Origin: Candidatus Bathyarchaeota archaeon
Lineage (GTDB): Archaea; Thermoproteota; Bathyarchaeia; Bathyarchaeales; SOJC01
Direction of reading: 5' to 3'
NCBI GenBank assembly: GCA_020354575.1
Contig: CP070649.1
Coordinates: forward strand, 1,139,575 to 1,203,574
DNA length: 64,000 nucleotides
Below the pieces are notes generated by a model. It was not told the DNA's origin and ran no database searches. It saw only the letters and a program-made list of their open reading frames with translations. Both the position numbers and the translations under genes were made by a program. This document shows positions 24,604 to 33,489 of the stretch, piece after piece; positions within the stretch are counted from its first letter, which is position 1, and the number at the start of each line of letters is the position of its first letter.

Positions 24604-25617
24604 ATGGCAATAAAAGTCGCGATAAACGGTTTTGGCAGAATTGGACGCTTACTCTTCAGAGCAGCCACGGAAAGGAAAGCAGATATAGACTTTGTAGCAG
24701 TCAATGATCTTGCTCCTGCTGAAACTTTGGCTTATCTCCTTAAGAACGACTCAGTACATGGTCATCCTCCATTTAGTGTAGAAGCTGAAAAAAATATCAT
24801 AACCGTAGATGGCAAGCCAATAAAAGTGCTATCGGAAAGAGATCCCAGCAAGTTACCGTGGAAAGATTTAGGTGTTTATCTGGCGGTTGAATCAACCGGC
24901 TTGTTTACAGCAAGAGAAAAAGCTTCGTTGCATCTGCAGGCTGGTGCCAAGAAGGTTCTAATCTCAGCACCCGCTAAAAATCCCGACATAACAGTAGTGC
25001 TAGGTGTAAATCATGAAAAATATGATCATGCTAGCCACAATATTATCTCAAATGCTTCATGCACAACCAACTGTGTCTCTCCAGTGGCTAAAGTATTGAA
25101 TGACAACTTCGGTTTAAAGAAGGCACTTATGACTACTGCCCATGCTTATACAAATGATCAACGAATCCAAGACTTGGTTCATAGAAAACTCCGCAGAGGT
25201 AGAGCTGGTGCAGTTTCGATTATTCCCACATCGACCGGTGCTGCTGTCGCTGCCACAGTGGTGCTTCCTGAGCTTTCAGGAAGAATGAATGGTCTTGCTT
25301 TAAGAGTTCCAGTTCCAAACGTTTCAATCGTTGATCTCACAGCATTATTAGAAAAGCAAACAACAGCAGAAGAAATCAATGGAGCCTTCAAAGCAGCAGC
25401 AAAAGGGGCACTCAAAGGAATAATGGGCTATACAGAAGAAGAACTCGTCTCAGTCGACTTCAACCATAATGCACACTCTGCAACAATTGATGCACTGTCT
25501 ACGATGGTTGTTGGCGGCGATTTGGCAAAAATACTCGCCTGGTACGACAATGAATGGGGATTCTCATGCCGCATGACTGAGCTAATGGAGCTAATAGGCA
25601 AGAAAGCTGGATTTTAG
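24604..25617 (+). CDS. gap: Glyceraldehyde-3-phosphate dehydrogenase, bacterial (type I) form
   Basis: A 337-residue enzyme with the type I signature SNASCTTNC (catalytic Cys near residue 150), NGFGRIGR nucleotide motif, and WYDNEWGF near the C-terminus. Archaeal type II GAPDH has a different active-site sequence and fold details, so this is the bacterial type. The aspartate in AVNDLAP after the second strand suggests NAD rather than NADP. GGTGAT directly before ATG 24604 favours that start over the ATG at 24592. It is followed after 63 bases by PGK on the same strand, forming a lower-glycolysis pair. Likely an old horizontal acquisition. Confidence 0.95.
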   Translation: MAIKVAINGFGRIGRLLFRAATERKADIDFVAVNDLAPAETLAYLLKNDSVHGHPPFSVEAEKNIITVDGKPIKVLSERDPSKLPWKDLGVYLAVESTGLFTAREKASLHLQAGAKKVLISAPAKNPDITVVLGVNHEKYDHASHNIISNASCTTNCVSPVAKVLNDNFGLKKALMTTAHAYTNDQRIQDLVHRKLRRGRAGAVSIIPTSTGAAVAATVVLPELSGRMNGLALRVPVPNVSIVDLTALLEKQTTAEEINGAFKAAAKGALKGIMGYTEEELVSVDFNHNAHSATIDALSTMVVGGDLAKILAWYDNEWGFSCRMTELMELIGKKAGF

Positions 25618-25680
25618 ACAGCCCGTACGATATAGAATGCCCTTAGAGGCATTTTTCCCTCCATTTCGCTGGTGTGAAAA

Positions 25681-26910
25681 TTGACTAAAATATTAACTAT
25701 GGATGACTTTAATTTCAAGAATAAAACCGCACTGGTTCGAGTAGATTTCAACTCGCCAATTGACCTCCAGACAAAAGAAATCCTCGAGGATACGCGGATT
25801 AAAGCCCACGGAAAAACAACTATTGAGGAATTAGCCCAGAAAGGCGCGAAGATTGTGGTGCTAGCACACCAAGGAAGACCTGGCGAACCTGACTTCATTC
25901 CTCTTGAGCAACACGCAGAGATTTTGGCCAAAATATTGAAAAGGCCTGTCAAGTATGTTGACGATCTCCTCGGCAGCAAAGCAAAGAAAGCAATAAGGAA
26001 TTTGAAGAACAGCGAGATTCTAATTCTGGAAAACGTTAGAACTCATCCCAAGGAAAGAAAAAAAGGAACCCCAAATGACCATGCGGAAACAGATTTTGTT
26101 CGATCGCTAGCACCTTTAGCAGATGTTTTTGTGAATGATGCTTTTTCAGTTGCCCATCGATCGCACATTTCAATAGTTGGCTTCACGGCTGTATTGCCTA
26201 GTGTCGCAGGTCGAATTATGGAGAAAGAGCTTAGGGCTTTAAGCAGAGCTCTAGAAGCACCGGAAAAGCCATGCGTTTATATTTTGGGCGGGGCGAAGGC
26301 AGATGACGCTTTACGAATTTCACGATATGTACTAGACAATGAAATAGCTGATCACGTTTTGACAGGAGGGGTTGCTGGACACATGTTCCTAGCTGCAAAG
26401 GACATAAACTTGGGAAAGCCAAACATGGAATTCCTTGAACGAAAGGAATTGATGGGTTTTGTGCCAGGCATCAAAGAATTATTAAAGCATTATCCAACCC
26501 AAATCAAGACACCCCTAGACATAGCTGTAAACGAAGATGGGAAGAGAAGAGAAATAACAATAAAGGAACTCCCAACGAAGTATCCGATCTTTGACATAGG
26601 GTCGAAAACTATTCAAATGTATTGCGATATCATAAGAAACGCCCAATCACTTGTCATAAGCGGACCCTTGGGCGTCTTCGAAGATCGGAAATTCATGAAA
26701 GGCACCAAAGAGATTTTGGAAGCCATGGGTGAATCAAAGGCTTTTTCTCTAGTGGGAGGAGGCCACACCGTGGCTGCAGTAGAACAGTTAGAACTTGAAA
26801 AGAAAATGGGCTACATAAGCACCGCTGGTGGAGCGTTAATAGAGTTCTTAATGGGTGAAACACTACCTGGAGTAGCTGCTCTAGAAGCAGCTGCGAAAAG
26901 ACACACATAG
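25681..26910 (+). CDS. pgk: 3-phosphoglycerate kinase, archaeal type
   Basis: A 409-residue PGK: VRVDFNSPID near the N-terminus, LAHQGRPGE, ENVRTHPKE, FVNDAFSVAHR, ILGGAKADDALRI and the C-terminal SLVGGGHTVAAVE nucleotide loop. Length and motifs match archaeal PGK (bacterial forms have SHLGRP and GGGDS/T variants). The start is either TTG 25681 after GGTG or ATG 25699. Co-directional with the GAPDH gene. A CTTCTTTTTT run right after the stop (26911-26920) may terminate transcription. Confidence 0.96.
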   Translation: MTKILTMDDFNFKNKTALVRVDFNSPIDLQTKEILEDTRIKAHGKTTIEELAQKGAKIVVLAHQGRPGEPDFIPLEQHAEILAKILKRPVKYVDDLLGSKAKKAIRNLKNSEILILENVRTHPKERKKGTPNDHAETDFVRSLAPLADVFVNDAFSVAHRSHISIVGFTAVLPSVAGRIMEKELRALSRALEAPEKPCVYILGGAKADDALRISRYVLDNEIADHVLTGGVAGHMFLAAKDINLGKPNMEFLERKELMGFVPGIKELLKHYPTQIKTPLDIAVNEDGKRREITIKELPTKYPIFDIGSKTIQMYCDIIRNAQSLVISGPLGVFEDRKFMKGTKEILEAMGESKAFSLVGGGHTVAAVEQLELEKKMGYISTAGGALIEFLMGETLPGVAALEAAAKRHT

Positions 26911-26937
26911 CTTCTTTTTTCTAGAATAGCTGCCTAA

Positions 26938-27035
26938 TGGTAGCGGGGAGTAGATTTGAACTACTGATCTCTGGGTCTCTCAGAGTATAAACTCTTATGA
27001 GCCCAGCGGGTTAAACCTGGCTACCCCACCCCGCT
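26938..27035 (-). tRNA. Initiator tRNA-Met (CAT) with a 19-base intron
   Basis: Read on the minus strand, acceptor AGCGGGG pairs with CCCCGCT (A1-U72, the archaeal initiator mark), discriminator A and encoded CCA follow. The anticodon stem ends in GGG/CCC around loop CTCATAA, the initiator signature. A 19-base intron (26995-26977) sits at the usual site after position 37 and folds as AGAGT-TTAT-ACTCT. T arm AGTAG/CTACT is intact. So initiator identity and the splice site are well supported. Confidence 0.93.
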
Positions 27036-27130
27036 TCTATTTCTACTTCTGATACCATGGCGTTCTTTAAATGTTTTGAGGCGCTTTTCAGGCGAAAAGC
27101 ATTATAATCTAAATTACTCTTCCTGTAGCA

Positions 27131-27802
27131 GTGCCGAATTTGAGAAACTCCTTCATCCGCTACTTATTTAGACCCAAACTTGATAATCCCGTTTTCGTAG
27201 AAGGTCTCCCAGGCTTTGGAAATGTAGGAAAAAACGCTGCTGACTTGTTCACCAAATACCTCGATGGTAAGCTCTTTGCGGAGTACTACTCCCCATTCTT
27301 CCCCGACTATGTTCATGTCGGCAGTAATGGAATCTGCAGCCCTCCCCACTACGAATTTTATGCTCCTTTATCCAAGGAAAGACTAAATGCAATAGTCTTA
27401 ACAGGTGACTCACAGCCTCAATTGGATAATGTCCCTGCTCATTATGAAATCTGCGAAGAAATTTTGGATTTCGCTCAGAAGCTAGACTGCGAGCTTATCG
27501 TAACGATTGGTGGTGTACCCGTATCAAGTGAGAGAAAAGATGTTTATGTAGCCGCGACCACAAAAAAACTGGCTGCCGAGATTATGGGAAAAGGCGGGTT
27601 AATATATGGAAAGGGTAGGATCATGGGGGCTACTGGCTTACTATTGGGTCTAGCTAAGAGACGAGGATTGAAGGGCTTTTGCCTTCTAGGCGCGACTGCT
27701 GGCTTGCAATCAGACAAGGAAGCCGGTGTTGCGGTATTTAACCTGCTGCTAGACTTTCTAAGATCCCGCTCAAAGAACCAAAATGAATGGGAAAAAGGTT
27801 AA
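27131..27802 (+). CDS. PAC2-family protein (proteasome assembly chaperone homologue)
   Basis: A 223-residue PAC2 protein: PVFVEGLPGFGNVGKNAAD near the N-terminus, AIVLTGDSQPQ, IVTIGGVPVSS, and GATGLLLGLAKRRGLKGFCLLG. Archaeal PAC2 proteins such as PbaA/PbaB are homologues of eukaryotic proteasome assembly chaperones 1/2, although the functions of many are unsettled. GTG start at 27131. Followed by a small membrane protein gene in the same direction. The closest parallel family is the ATP-grasp-associated PAC2 group; no fusion is present here. Confidence 0.88.
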   Translation: MPNLRNSFIRYLFRPKLDNPVFVEGLPGFGNVGKNAADLFTKYLDGKLFAEYYSPFFPDYVHVGSNGICSPPHYEFYAPLSKERLNAIVLTGDSQPQLDNVPAHYEICEEILDFAQKLDCELIVTIGGVPVSSERKDVYVAATTKKLAAEIMGKGGLIYGKGRIMGATGLLLGLAKRRGLKGFCLLGATAGLQSDKEAGVAVFNLLLDFLRSRSKNQNEWEKG

Positions 27803-27841
27803 TAATGAAATTTAATATGTTCTGCCAAGGAGAAGACTTGC

Positions 27842-28042
27842 TTGGAAAAAACTAGTAAGCTGAAAGTTAAACGATTCAAGAATATAATTTATGTAGTCTT
27901 AGCGGCACTGCTTTGTTTCATTGGACCAACATATTTCGTGGCTGTGATGAGCAATATCATTTCTCAAATCTATGCAATCGTATTAGGTTTATGCTGCTTT
28001 TTCATTGGCATTGTCTTCATCTTCAAGTTGGTTGAAGAATGA
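27842..28042 (+). CDS. Small two-helix membrane protein
   Basis: A 66-residue protein with a basic N-terminus (KTSKLKVKRFKN) and two predicted membrane helices (about residues 14-35 and 42-62). TTG 27842 is preceded by AAGGAG at about ten bases, which supports translation. It lies 39 bases after the PAC2 gene and may be co-transcribed. Family and function not recognised. Confidence 0.5.
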   Translation: MEKTSKLKVKRFKNIIYVVLAALLCFIGPTYFVAVMSNIISQIYAIVLGLCCFFIGIVFIFKLVEE

Positions 28043-28085
28043 AGTAAGCATGCAATGTGCCTGCAGACCCGCGGTTCCAAGCGAG

Positions 28086-28778
28086 TTAAGCAGAGATTAA
28101 GACCCTTTTTACTGTTGCTAGATTGAACTTTGTGTTTGCACAGCCATTCTTTGTGAGAGGAATTGCTTGCCCTGTTACACCTAAGTATTGGAGAAAGTCG
28201 CCACCCATCTTCAACTCATGACTACAAGCAACGCCTACGACTCCTTCATAACCGTTCCTTTTTAGTATTTTTGGAATGCAGGAGCTTCCAGCTAGTATGA
28301 ACACGTCGCAGTTATTTTTCTCTGCTAATATGGTAGCTTTGTTGATTAGACAATTTTCTGAACAATGAGCGCAGCTATATGATGGAATTTCAGGGTCAAA
28401 ACTCGCTTGGCATCTGTTATCCATATACTTACGGGCACAGTGGGGAAGGAGAAGAACACGCTTCCTAGTTTTGTGGAATTCTTGCGTCTCAGAGATGTTT
28501 CTGATATAAATGTCAAAAAGATCTTCCACGAGCATTAAGGCATCAGAAACTTCTAGGCCTGTAAGTTCTTGAATTCTGAATTTTTCAGCTAAGTGCCTAG
28601 CTTGGCCTCCCAGTTTTCTGTGAAGTGCTTTTTCATTGGTTATATTCGCTAATTCTCTGAAGAAGGCTTTTGGAATTTTTGAGAGATCAAAGCTGAACTT
28701 GTAAGGCATAAAATCAACCCGTTTGCTCTTATGTGCACTTTCCGGAATCTCTTTCCAGCTAGGTTTACACTCGGGCAA
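28086..28778 (-). CDS. DUF116-family protein
   Basis: A 230-residue protein with the DUF116 pattern: VLLLPHCARKYMDNRCQA, CAHCSENC, FILAGSSCIPKILKR, GVVGVACSHELKMGG and GCANTKFN. The conserved cysteines suggest a metal or iron-sulfur site; the family has no assigned reaction. The TTG start at 28778 and the ATG at 28709 (MPYKFSF) are both possible; a TATA-like CTTATATTC on the minus strand near 28800 puts the transcription start close to 28773, which slightly favours the ATG. Convergent with the small membrane protein gene. Confidence 0.8.
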   Translation of the reverse strand: MPECKPSWKEIPESAHKSKRVDFMPYKFSFDLSKIPKAFFRELANITNEKALHRKLGGQARHLAEKFRIQELTGLEVSDALMLVEDLFDIYIRNISETQEFHKTRKRVLLLPHCARKYMDNRCQASFDPEIPSYSCAHCSENCLINKATILAEKNNCDVFILAGSSCIPKILKRNGYEGVVGVACSHELKMGGDFLQYLGVTGQAIPLTKNGCANTKFNLATVKRVLISA

Positions 28779-28893
28779 CTGTACTGTAATTCAAGAATAT
28801 AAGCTCTGCCCTCAAAACAACCATCTACACCAAAGGTAATCTGCAGCAACTAGGATGATATGCAAGGGAGCTCCGATATTTATGCGAGCATAT

Positions 28894-29307
28894 TTAAGGG
28901 TCCATTTCGCCAACACCCAGCAGCTGCTTTAGAGACTGAACTTCGTCTCTCAACATGCCAATCTCGCTTTCCAATGCGTCAGCCTTCGCTTCAGCCATCT
29001 TCTTCAGTTCATCAATCTCCATTAGGAGGTTTGATCGTTCTGTTTCCAAGGTCTTCAATTTTTCTCTTAGGTTTTTCAGTGTGTTCAAGAATTCTCCCTC
29101 GATGTCCTTAATCCTTTCTGCTACACCTTTTATACTTATCTCTCCTTTATTCCTGACGCCAGCTCGAAATTTATTTCCACATTCTGAGCATTCATACATT
29201 CCCAAGGTAATCTCTGTTATGCCTGCTGTCTTTGAACTTTTCCTAGATATAGACCATGTTTTGTAAGGAGCATTGGCTTCTGTTCCACACTCAGGACAAC
29301 TAGTCAA
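28894..29307 (-). CDS. Zinc-ribbon / coiled-coil protein
   Basis: A 137-residue protein with an N-terminal zinc ribbon (CPECG at residue 4, CSECG near 40) and a long heptad-rich helix (about residues 60-130: LNTLKNLREKLKTLETERSNLL onward) predicted to form a coiled coil. TTG 29307 starts it, with CGGAG upstream and AAATATTTAAC around 29340-29350 as promoter. It lies downstream of TFB on the same strand. Probably a small nucleic-acid or ribosome-associated archaeal protein; no specific function is recognised. Confidence 0.65.
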   Translation of the reverse strand: MTSCPECGTEANAPYKTWSISRKSSKTAGITEITLGMYECSECGNKFRAGVRNKGEISIKGVAERIKDIEGEFLNTLKNLREKLKTLETERSNLLMEIDELKKMAEAKADALESEIGMLRDEVQSLKQLLGVGEMDP

Positions 29308-29408
29308 GATAAACCGCTCCGATCAAACTGAGCATTTCTATGTTAAATATTTTTGTTATGTGAAGCTGATGGTTGTAATGTGTGTAACAAAAAGAAAGAG
29401 GGTAGAGA

Positions 29409-30359
29409 TTAAATGCTCATTTCAAACGAGAGGCGTTCAACGAGTTCTTTATATCTATTTCTTATAGTTACTTCTGTTACTTGTGCAATCTCAGCGATTT
29501 CTCGTTGTGTTTTTCTTTCTCCGGTTAGGACTGATGCGATATAACTTGCAGCTGCAGCAATGCCTGTAGGGCCTCTTCCCGAAGTTAGTCTCAGCTCTTT
29601 CGCAGTTGCTAAGATTTTATGTGCGATCTCTTCTACTTTGCCTTGCATTGTCAACTGATTGGAAAACTTCGTTATGTATTGGCTTGGTTTAAGAGGTGGA
29701 ATAAAGTAGTCTAACTCTTTGATTAAGAAACGGTAGCTCCGACCAACCTCTTTCTTGTTTATGTTTGAAGCTTGCGCGATTTCCTCCAGGGTTCTAGGAA
29801 GGTGACATTGTCTACATGCGACATAGATTGCAGCAGCAGTTACGCCTTGTATTGATCGACCACGAATTAACCGTTCCTTCACAGCTTTTCTGTATATTAC
29901 AGAAGCAGTTTCAAGAATATTCTTGGGCAAACTGAGGGCATTGGCAATTTTGCTGATTTCCGAGAGTGCAAAGGCTAGATTTCGCTCTGTAGCGTCCGAA
30001 ACTCGGATACGCCGCTGCCACTTTCTAAGACGATAGACCTGAGCCTTTTGACCTGGTGAAAGACGCTTGCCATAAACGTCACGATCATGCCAGTCAATCA
30101 TGGTTGACAGGCCTTTGTCATGAATTGTGTATGTTAATGGTGCACCTACGCGTGTTCTTTTCGCACGTTGCTCCTGATCAAACGCTCTCCATTCGGGCCC
30201 CCTATCTTGAAGCTTTGCAGCGATGACGATGCCACAATCCATGCAAACTATCTCTGCTGTTTCATAATCACGTATGAGCCTATCTCCTCGGCATTCTGGA
30301 CATTTTTGAGCTTTTAATGGTTCAGTAGGAGCAGTTGTTGAGCTTCCTTCATCTTTCAC
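29409..30359 (-). CDS. tfb: Transcription initiation factor B (TFB)
   Basis: A 316-residue TFB: N-terminal zinc ribbon (CPECRG and CMDCG), B-finger region ([18 protein letters not shown]), then two cyclin folds (from about residue 120 and 215) ending in the helix-turn-helix that reads the BRE ([20 protein letters not shown]). It recruits RNA polymerase with TBP. ATG 30359 lies inside the end of the upstream gar1 gene (11-base overlap), so the two form an operon, as in many archaea. Confidence 0.97.
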   Translation of the reverse strand: MKDEGSSTTAPTEPLKAQKCPECRGDRLIRDYETAEIVCMDCGIVIAAKLQDRGPEWRAFDQEQRAKRTRVGAPLTYTIHDKGLSTMIDWHDRDVYGKRLSPGQKAQVYRLRKWQRRIRVSDATERNLAFALSEISKIANALSLPKNILETASVIYRKAVKERLIRGRSIQGVTAAAIYVACRQCHLPRTLEEIAQASNINKKEVGRSYRFLIKELDYFIPPLKPSQYITKFSNQLTMQGKVEEIAHKILATAKELRLTSGRGPTGIAAAASYIASVLTGERKTQREIAEIAQVTEVTIRNRYKELVERLSFEMSI

Positions 30360-30612
30360 TTTTTCCTTTCTCCCTTCTCTGCATATTAGAGGGAATCGTG
30401 AAAAGCATGTTATTGACTAAACTTTGTGGTTCAGGCGTCACGGATTTTACAACAATATAGGGCGCAGGAACTGGACCAATAATATCAAAGACCGAACCAA
30501 CAGATTTTAGGTCTCCGTCGATGACTTTGTCACCAATTTTTGGCAGAGTATCGGCCTTTAGAATCAAATTTCGACTTGGACTTATATGAAGCACGCAGCC
30601 TAGACGCTTCAA
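30349..30612 (-). CDS. gar1: H/ACA RNA-protein component Gar1
   Basis: An 87-residue protein with the Gar1 beta-barrel pattern: [50 protein letters not shown]. Gar1 binds Cbf5 in H/ACA ribonucleoproteins that guide rRNA pseudouridylation. TTG start at 30612. A minus-strand TATA box ATTTAAATAA (30670-30661) is about 28 bases before the expected transcription start. It overlaps tfb. Confidence 0.9.
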   Translation of the reverse strand: MKRLGCVLHISPSRNLILKADTLPKIGDKVIDGDLKSVGSVFDIIGPVPAPYIVVKSVTPEPQSLVNNMLFTIPSNMQRREKGKSER

Positions 30613-30660
30613 CTTTTCTGAATCCCCTCACAAAAGGACAAAAAGTTGAGAACCCCCGCC

Positions 30661-30696
30661 TTATTTAAATCTTGTGTAACCGAAAAGCTTAAAAAG
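30661..30696. promoter_or_regulatory. Divergent TATA boxes of gar1-tfb and the molybdopterin-fold gene
   Basis: TTATTTAAAT (30661-30670, read on the minus strand for gar1) and CTTAAAAAG (30688-30696, plus strand, about 28 bases before ATG 30724, so nearly leaderless). Confidence 0.5.
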
Positions 30697-30723
30697 CCGA
30701 AGCCAAGGGCCAAATAAGCAATT

Positions 30724-31296
30724 ATGTTAAAGAAAGGAAAATTGCCTCCTGGGCAAGTTGGAACTAAGGAAATTCGTCTCCGCCATATAGGAGAAGTTCC
30801 AAAAATTAATTTGTCAACTTGGGCACTCAGGGTTTATGGAAGAATTAAGAACCCCTTTCTTCTGACTTTCAAGGAAATACGGAACCTTCCAACAGTTACG
30901 ATCATTTCAGATTTCCACTGTGTAGAAGGTTGGAGCGTTCTAAATAATAAATGGGAAGGTATCCCTTTTAAAAAAATTGTTCATATTGCAGGACCGGAAA
31001 AAAACATCAAGACAGTGGTTTTTGAGTGTGAAGATGGATACTCAACATCTCTAGATCTGTCCGACTTGCTGCATAAAGATGTTCTGCTAGCTTACAAACT
31101 GAATGATAAAATGCTTGAACCAGATCGAGGTGGTCCATTACGGCTTGTCGTCCCTCAGAAATACGCTTACAAAAGCGCTATGTGGGTAAGAAAAATCAAG
31201 TTCACAGATAAGCATGAATTAGGGTATTGGGAAAGAATGGGTTATAGTGACTCTGCAAATCCTTGGAAGGAAGATCGGTTCGCAGAGCAGATGTAG
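30724..31296 (+). CDS. Sulfite-oxidase-fold molybdopterin-binding protein
   Basis: A 190-residue single-domain protein of the oxidoreductase molybdopterin-binding family (SUOX/YedY-like): INLSTWALRVYGRIKNPFLLTFKEI, SDFHCVEGWSV with the cysteine that would ligate molybdenum or tungsten, and GGPLRLVVPQKYAYKSAMWVRKI. No signal peptide, so cytoplasmic, unlike YedY. The substrate is unknown; stand-alone archaeal members are not characterised to my knowledge. Divergent from gar1. Confidence 0.87.
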   Translation: MLKKGKLPPGQVGTKEIRLRHIGEVPKINLSTWALRVYGRIKNPFLLTFKEIRNLPTVTIISDFHCVEGWSVLNNKWEGIPFKKIVHIAGPEKNIKTVVFECEDGYSTSLDLSDLLHKDVLLAYKLNDKMLEPDRGGPLRLVVPQKYAYKSAMWVRKIKFTDKHELGYWERMGYSDSANPWKEDRFAEQM

Positions 31297-31442
31297 CACT
31301 TGTGTCATATTTTAATTTAAGGAAATAATACAGCCTGGAAATAACTTTGATTGCCGTCTGTGTAACTCTGAAATATCATCGAGTCAAACAAATACCTTTT
31401 CATCATCCGGCAATAAAAGAGAAATACAAAAGAGCAAAATAA

Positions 31443-31766
31443 ATGTTAACGTTCTCAAGGTTGAAAAACGTGAAAAAGCGGAAAAAGATAATAATCTGGC
31501 CAGCTTACTTCGATTCCTCTAAGACGAGAGAAGAAGGGAGGAAGGTCCCTAAAAAAGCTGCAATTCCAAACCCAAACTTGCGAGAATTACAAACAGCAGC
31601 ATTAAAGCTAGGGCTAAAGCCAGAAGCTGAAGTGAATTCATCCCATCCAATAATTCCTTGGCGGAAATCTGGGCGTGTATTGATCCATTATAAAGGAACA
31701 AAAATGCAAGCTTTGATGAAAATTGCAGAGGAACTGGCTGTTATTCGGCAACAGGAAAAGAAATGA
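31443..31766 (+). CDS. srp19: Signal recognition particle subunit SRP19
   Basis: A 107-residue SRP19: KKIIIWPAYFDSSKTREEGRKV, then NPNLRELQTAALKLGLKPE and the basic RKSGRVLIHYKG. SRP19 binds helices 6 and 8 of 7S RNA and helps SRP54 to load. ATG 31443 is given; TTG 31461 after AAGG or GTG 31470 (starting KKRKKIIIWP) fit homologue length better. Convergent with the S8e gene, gap five bases. Confidence 0.93.
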   Translation: MLTFSRLKNVKKRKKIIIWPAYFDSSKTREEGRKVPKKAAIPNPNLRELQTAALKLGLKPEAEVNSSHPIIPWRKSGRVLIHYKGTKMQALMKIAEELAVIRQQEKK

Positions 31767-31771
31767 GCTTT

Positions 31772-32170
31772 TCACCCTTTTCTCTCTTTTGACACTAAAA
31801 TGGCGTTTATTAAACCATGTTGCCCAGGACGTGAAGTTACACGTGCGTGTCCTAATTTTGTATCTATAATCGTCCCTTTTGTGATTACGCCCCGTCGATC
31901 ATAATCAACATTAGCTGGGTTTCGGATTACCCTCATTATCTCTAATTTTTCCGTTTTTCCTGTTGCTGGATTGGAAACACAAACCTGTAATTCGCTGAAA
32001 GCTCGAATTTTTGGATTGCCGCCTCTTCTGCGAGCTATCTTGATTTTTCTCTCTCCTAATGTAGTCTCTGCTGGAAATGAACCTCGTTCAAAACGGCGCT
32101 TTTTCCGCTTAATCCGCTTGCGGCCACCCGAAAGCTTCTTCTTATGTGAACTCCCGTGCCAAACAGACAA
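31772..32170 (-). CDS. rps8e: 30S ribosomal protein S8e
   Basis: A 132-residue S8e: VWHGSSHKKKLSGGRKR at the N-terminus, RRGGNPKIRAF, RNPANVDYDRRGVITKGTII and TSRPGQHGLINA. Found only in archaea and eukaryotes. TTG start at 32170 with GGTGA upstream. About 60 bases separate it from scpB upstream on the same strand. Confidence 0.97.
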   Translation of the reverse strand: MSVWHGSSHKKKLSGGRKRIKRKKRRFERGSFPAETTLGERKIKIARRRGGNPKIRAFSELQVCVSNPATGKTEKLEIMRVIRNPANVDYDRRGVITKGTIIDTKLGHARVTSRPGQHGLINAILVSKERKG

Positions 32171-32228
32171 TGCTCAGTCACCATTTAGGCTTTGAGAGAC
32201 TAATGGATTTTAGAATATAAGTCTAGCG

Positions 32229-32822
32229 CTATTTGCTTTCTTCTTCCATTGCTTTAACCTTAGGAAAACCTATTACTTTTTTTAACTGGCGCTTCATAGC
32301 ACGTAATTCATGGCTTAAGCCAAAATAATCTGCGAAAAATTGAGTGGTTCGTATAATTTTCTGTCGTCCTACGCGCTCACGTGAAATTAACCCTAACCCC
32401 TCAAGCTGTTTGAGATGACTATAAACATGTTTACCACGGACGTTAAGGACTTGTCTCTGAGGAAGCGGTTGCCTGTAAGCAATATAAGAAAGTGTTTTCA
32501 GGGGCCCACTTGTCAAAAATGGACGCATAGCCAGCTTTTGGACTCGGGGAGAGTAATGGGCCTTCAATTGCATAACGAAGCGTTCATCTTCAAGTTCCAG
32601 TATTTGCAGACTAGTAAATCGACTATCGTATTCTTGTTTTAAAATGCGGGTGAGCTGTTGGATCATCCTTTTTGAACGTGTCTTTATCACGGAACCCAAA
32701 GTTTTCAAGTCCAAAGGTCTTCCGGCTACATACAATGCTGCCTCTATCAATGCTAATCGCTGTTGATGCTCTTTTGTTTCTCCTGGTGTTATTTCAAGCA
32801 TTTCAAGCTCTATTTCTTTCAA
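32229..32822 (-). CDS. scpB: Segregation and condensation protein B (ScpB)
   Basis: A 197-residue ScpB with two winged-helix domains: ALIEAALYVAGRPLDLKTL and the TSGPLKTLSYIAYRQPLPQRQVLNVRGKHVYSHLKQLEGLGLI core. ScpB dimers bind the ScpA kleisin in the SMC condensin. Its start overlaps scpA by 20 bases, so translation is coupled. The C-terminal tail is short and basic. Confidence 0.92.
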   Translation of the reverse strand: MKEIELEMLEITPGETKEHQQRLALIEAALYVAGRPLDLKTLGSVIKTRSKRMIQQLTRILKQEYDSRFTSLQILELEDERFVMQLKAHYSPRVQKLAMRPFLTSGPLKTLSYIAYRQPLPQRQVLNVRGKHVYSHLKQLEGLGLISRERVGRQKIIRTTQFFADYFGLSHELRAMKRQLKKVIGFPKVKAMEEESK

Positions 32823-33489
32823 AGGTTGCCTCCTCTTTTATTGTAGAAATGAAAATCTCGCCAAACTCCTCATCTTGCCATAGCCAAATTTTTTGTCGTT
32901 GAGCCAGATATAGAAGAAGAATAAAAACACGGATAATCTCAAGCTTATTCTTGCCGAAAACGAGCTTTGTGAAATTTAAAAGGATATTTTCTTTGGCGAA
33001 ATTAAGAATATCCTGGTAAAGATTCTCCATTAGATTTTCAATTTCCATTAAATACTGGTCAAATTCTGGAATTATGTCCCCTGGCGGTGGTAAAATAGGC
33101 TCTATGCGGGGTTTTAATGGTAACAGTCTCTCTCCTTTTAGTACTGAATCCAGGGCTTCGAGCAGCTGTTTAATTGTCGTTGAAGTTAATTCGTATCGCA
33201 ATGGCAAGAAAATTGGAGGTGGCACAAAATCTGACGGAAGTTTTGGTGGTGCAGGTGGCTCTTCTAGTTTCAATAAAAGCTTCGATTTCATTAAATAAAT
33301 GAATGCTGAAGAATCTAACGCCACACCGGATGCGCGAAAATCAATTGCACCCTGTTTCTGCATTTCATCTAAGAAGGAGGCTAACAGATAAGAAAGATTA
33401 ACGCTCCAAGGTTTCACATTTTCCAATTTATGGATTTCAAAAAGAATGTTCCAAGGAGGCTGTAAATAAAATGGTTTTCTCATACTCAC
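32803..33489 (-). CDS. scpA: Segregation and condensation protein A (ScpA kleisin)
   Basis: A 228-residue kleisin. N-terminal helices that contact the SMC neck (WNILFEIHKLENVKPWSVNLSYLLASFLDEM), a proline-rich middle (LEEPPAPPKLPSDFVPPP) and a C-terminal winged helix that binds the SMC head (FILLLYLAQRQKIWLWQDEEFGEIFIS). The start overlaps the smc stop by four bases (ATGA), so SMC, ScpA and ScpB are one operon. Confidence 0.9.
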   Translation of the reverse strand: MSMRKPFYLQPPWNILFEIHKLENVKPWSVNLSYLLASFLDEMQKQGAIDFRASGVALDSSAFIYLMKSKLLLKLEEPPAPPKLPSDFVPPPIFLPLRYELTSTTIKQLLEALDSVLKGERLLPLKPRIEPILPPPGDIIPEFDQYLMEIENLMENLYQDILNFAKENILLNFTKLVFGKNKLEIIRVFILLLYLAQRQKIWLWQDEEFGEIFISTIKEEATFERNRA

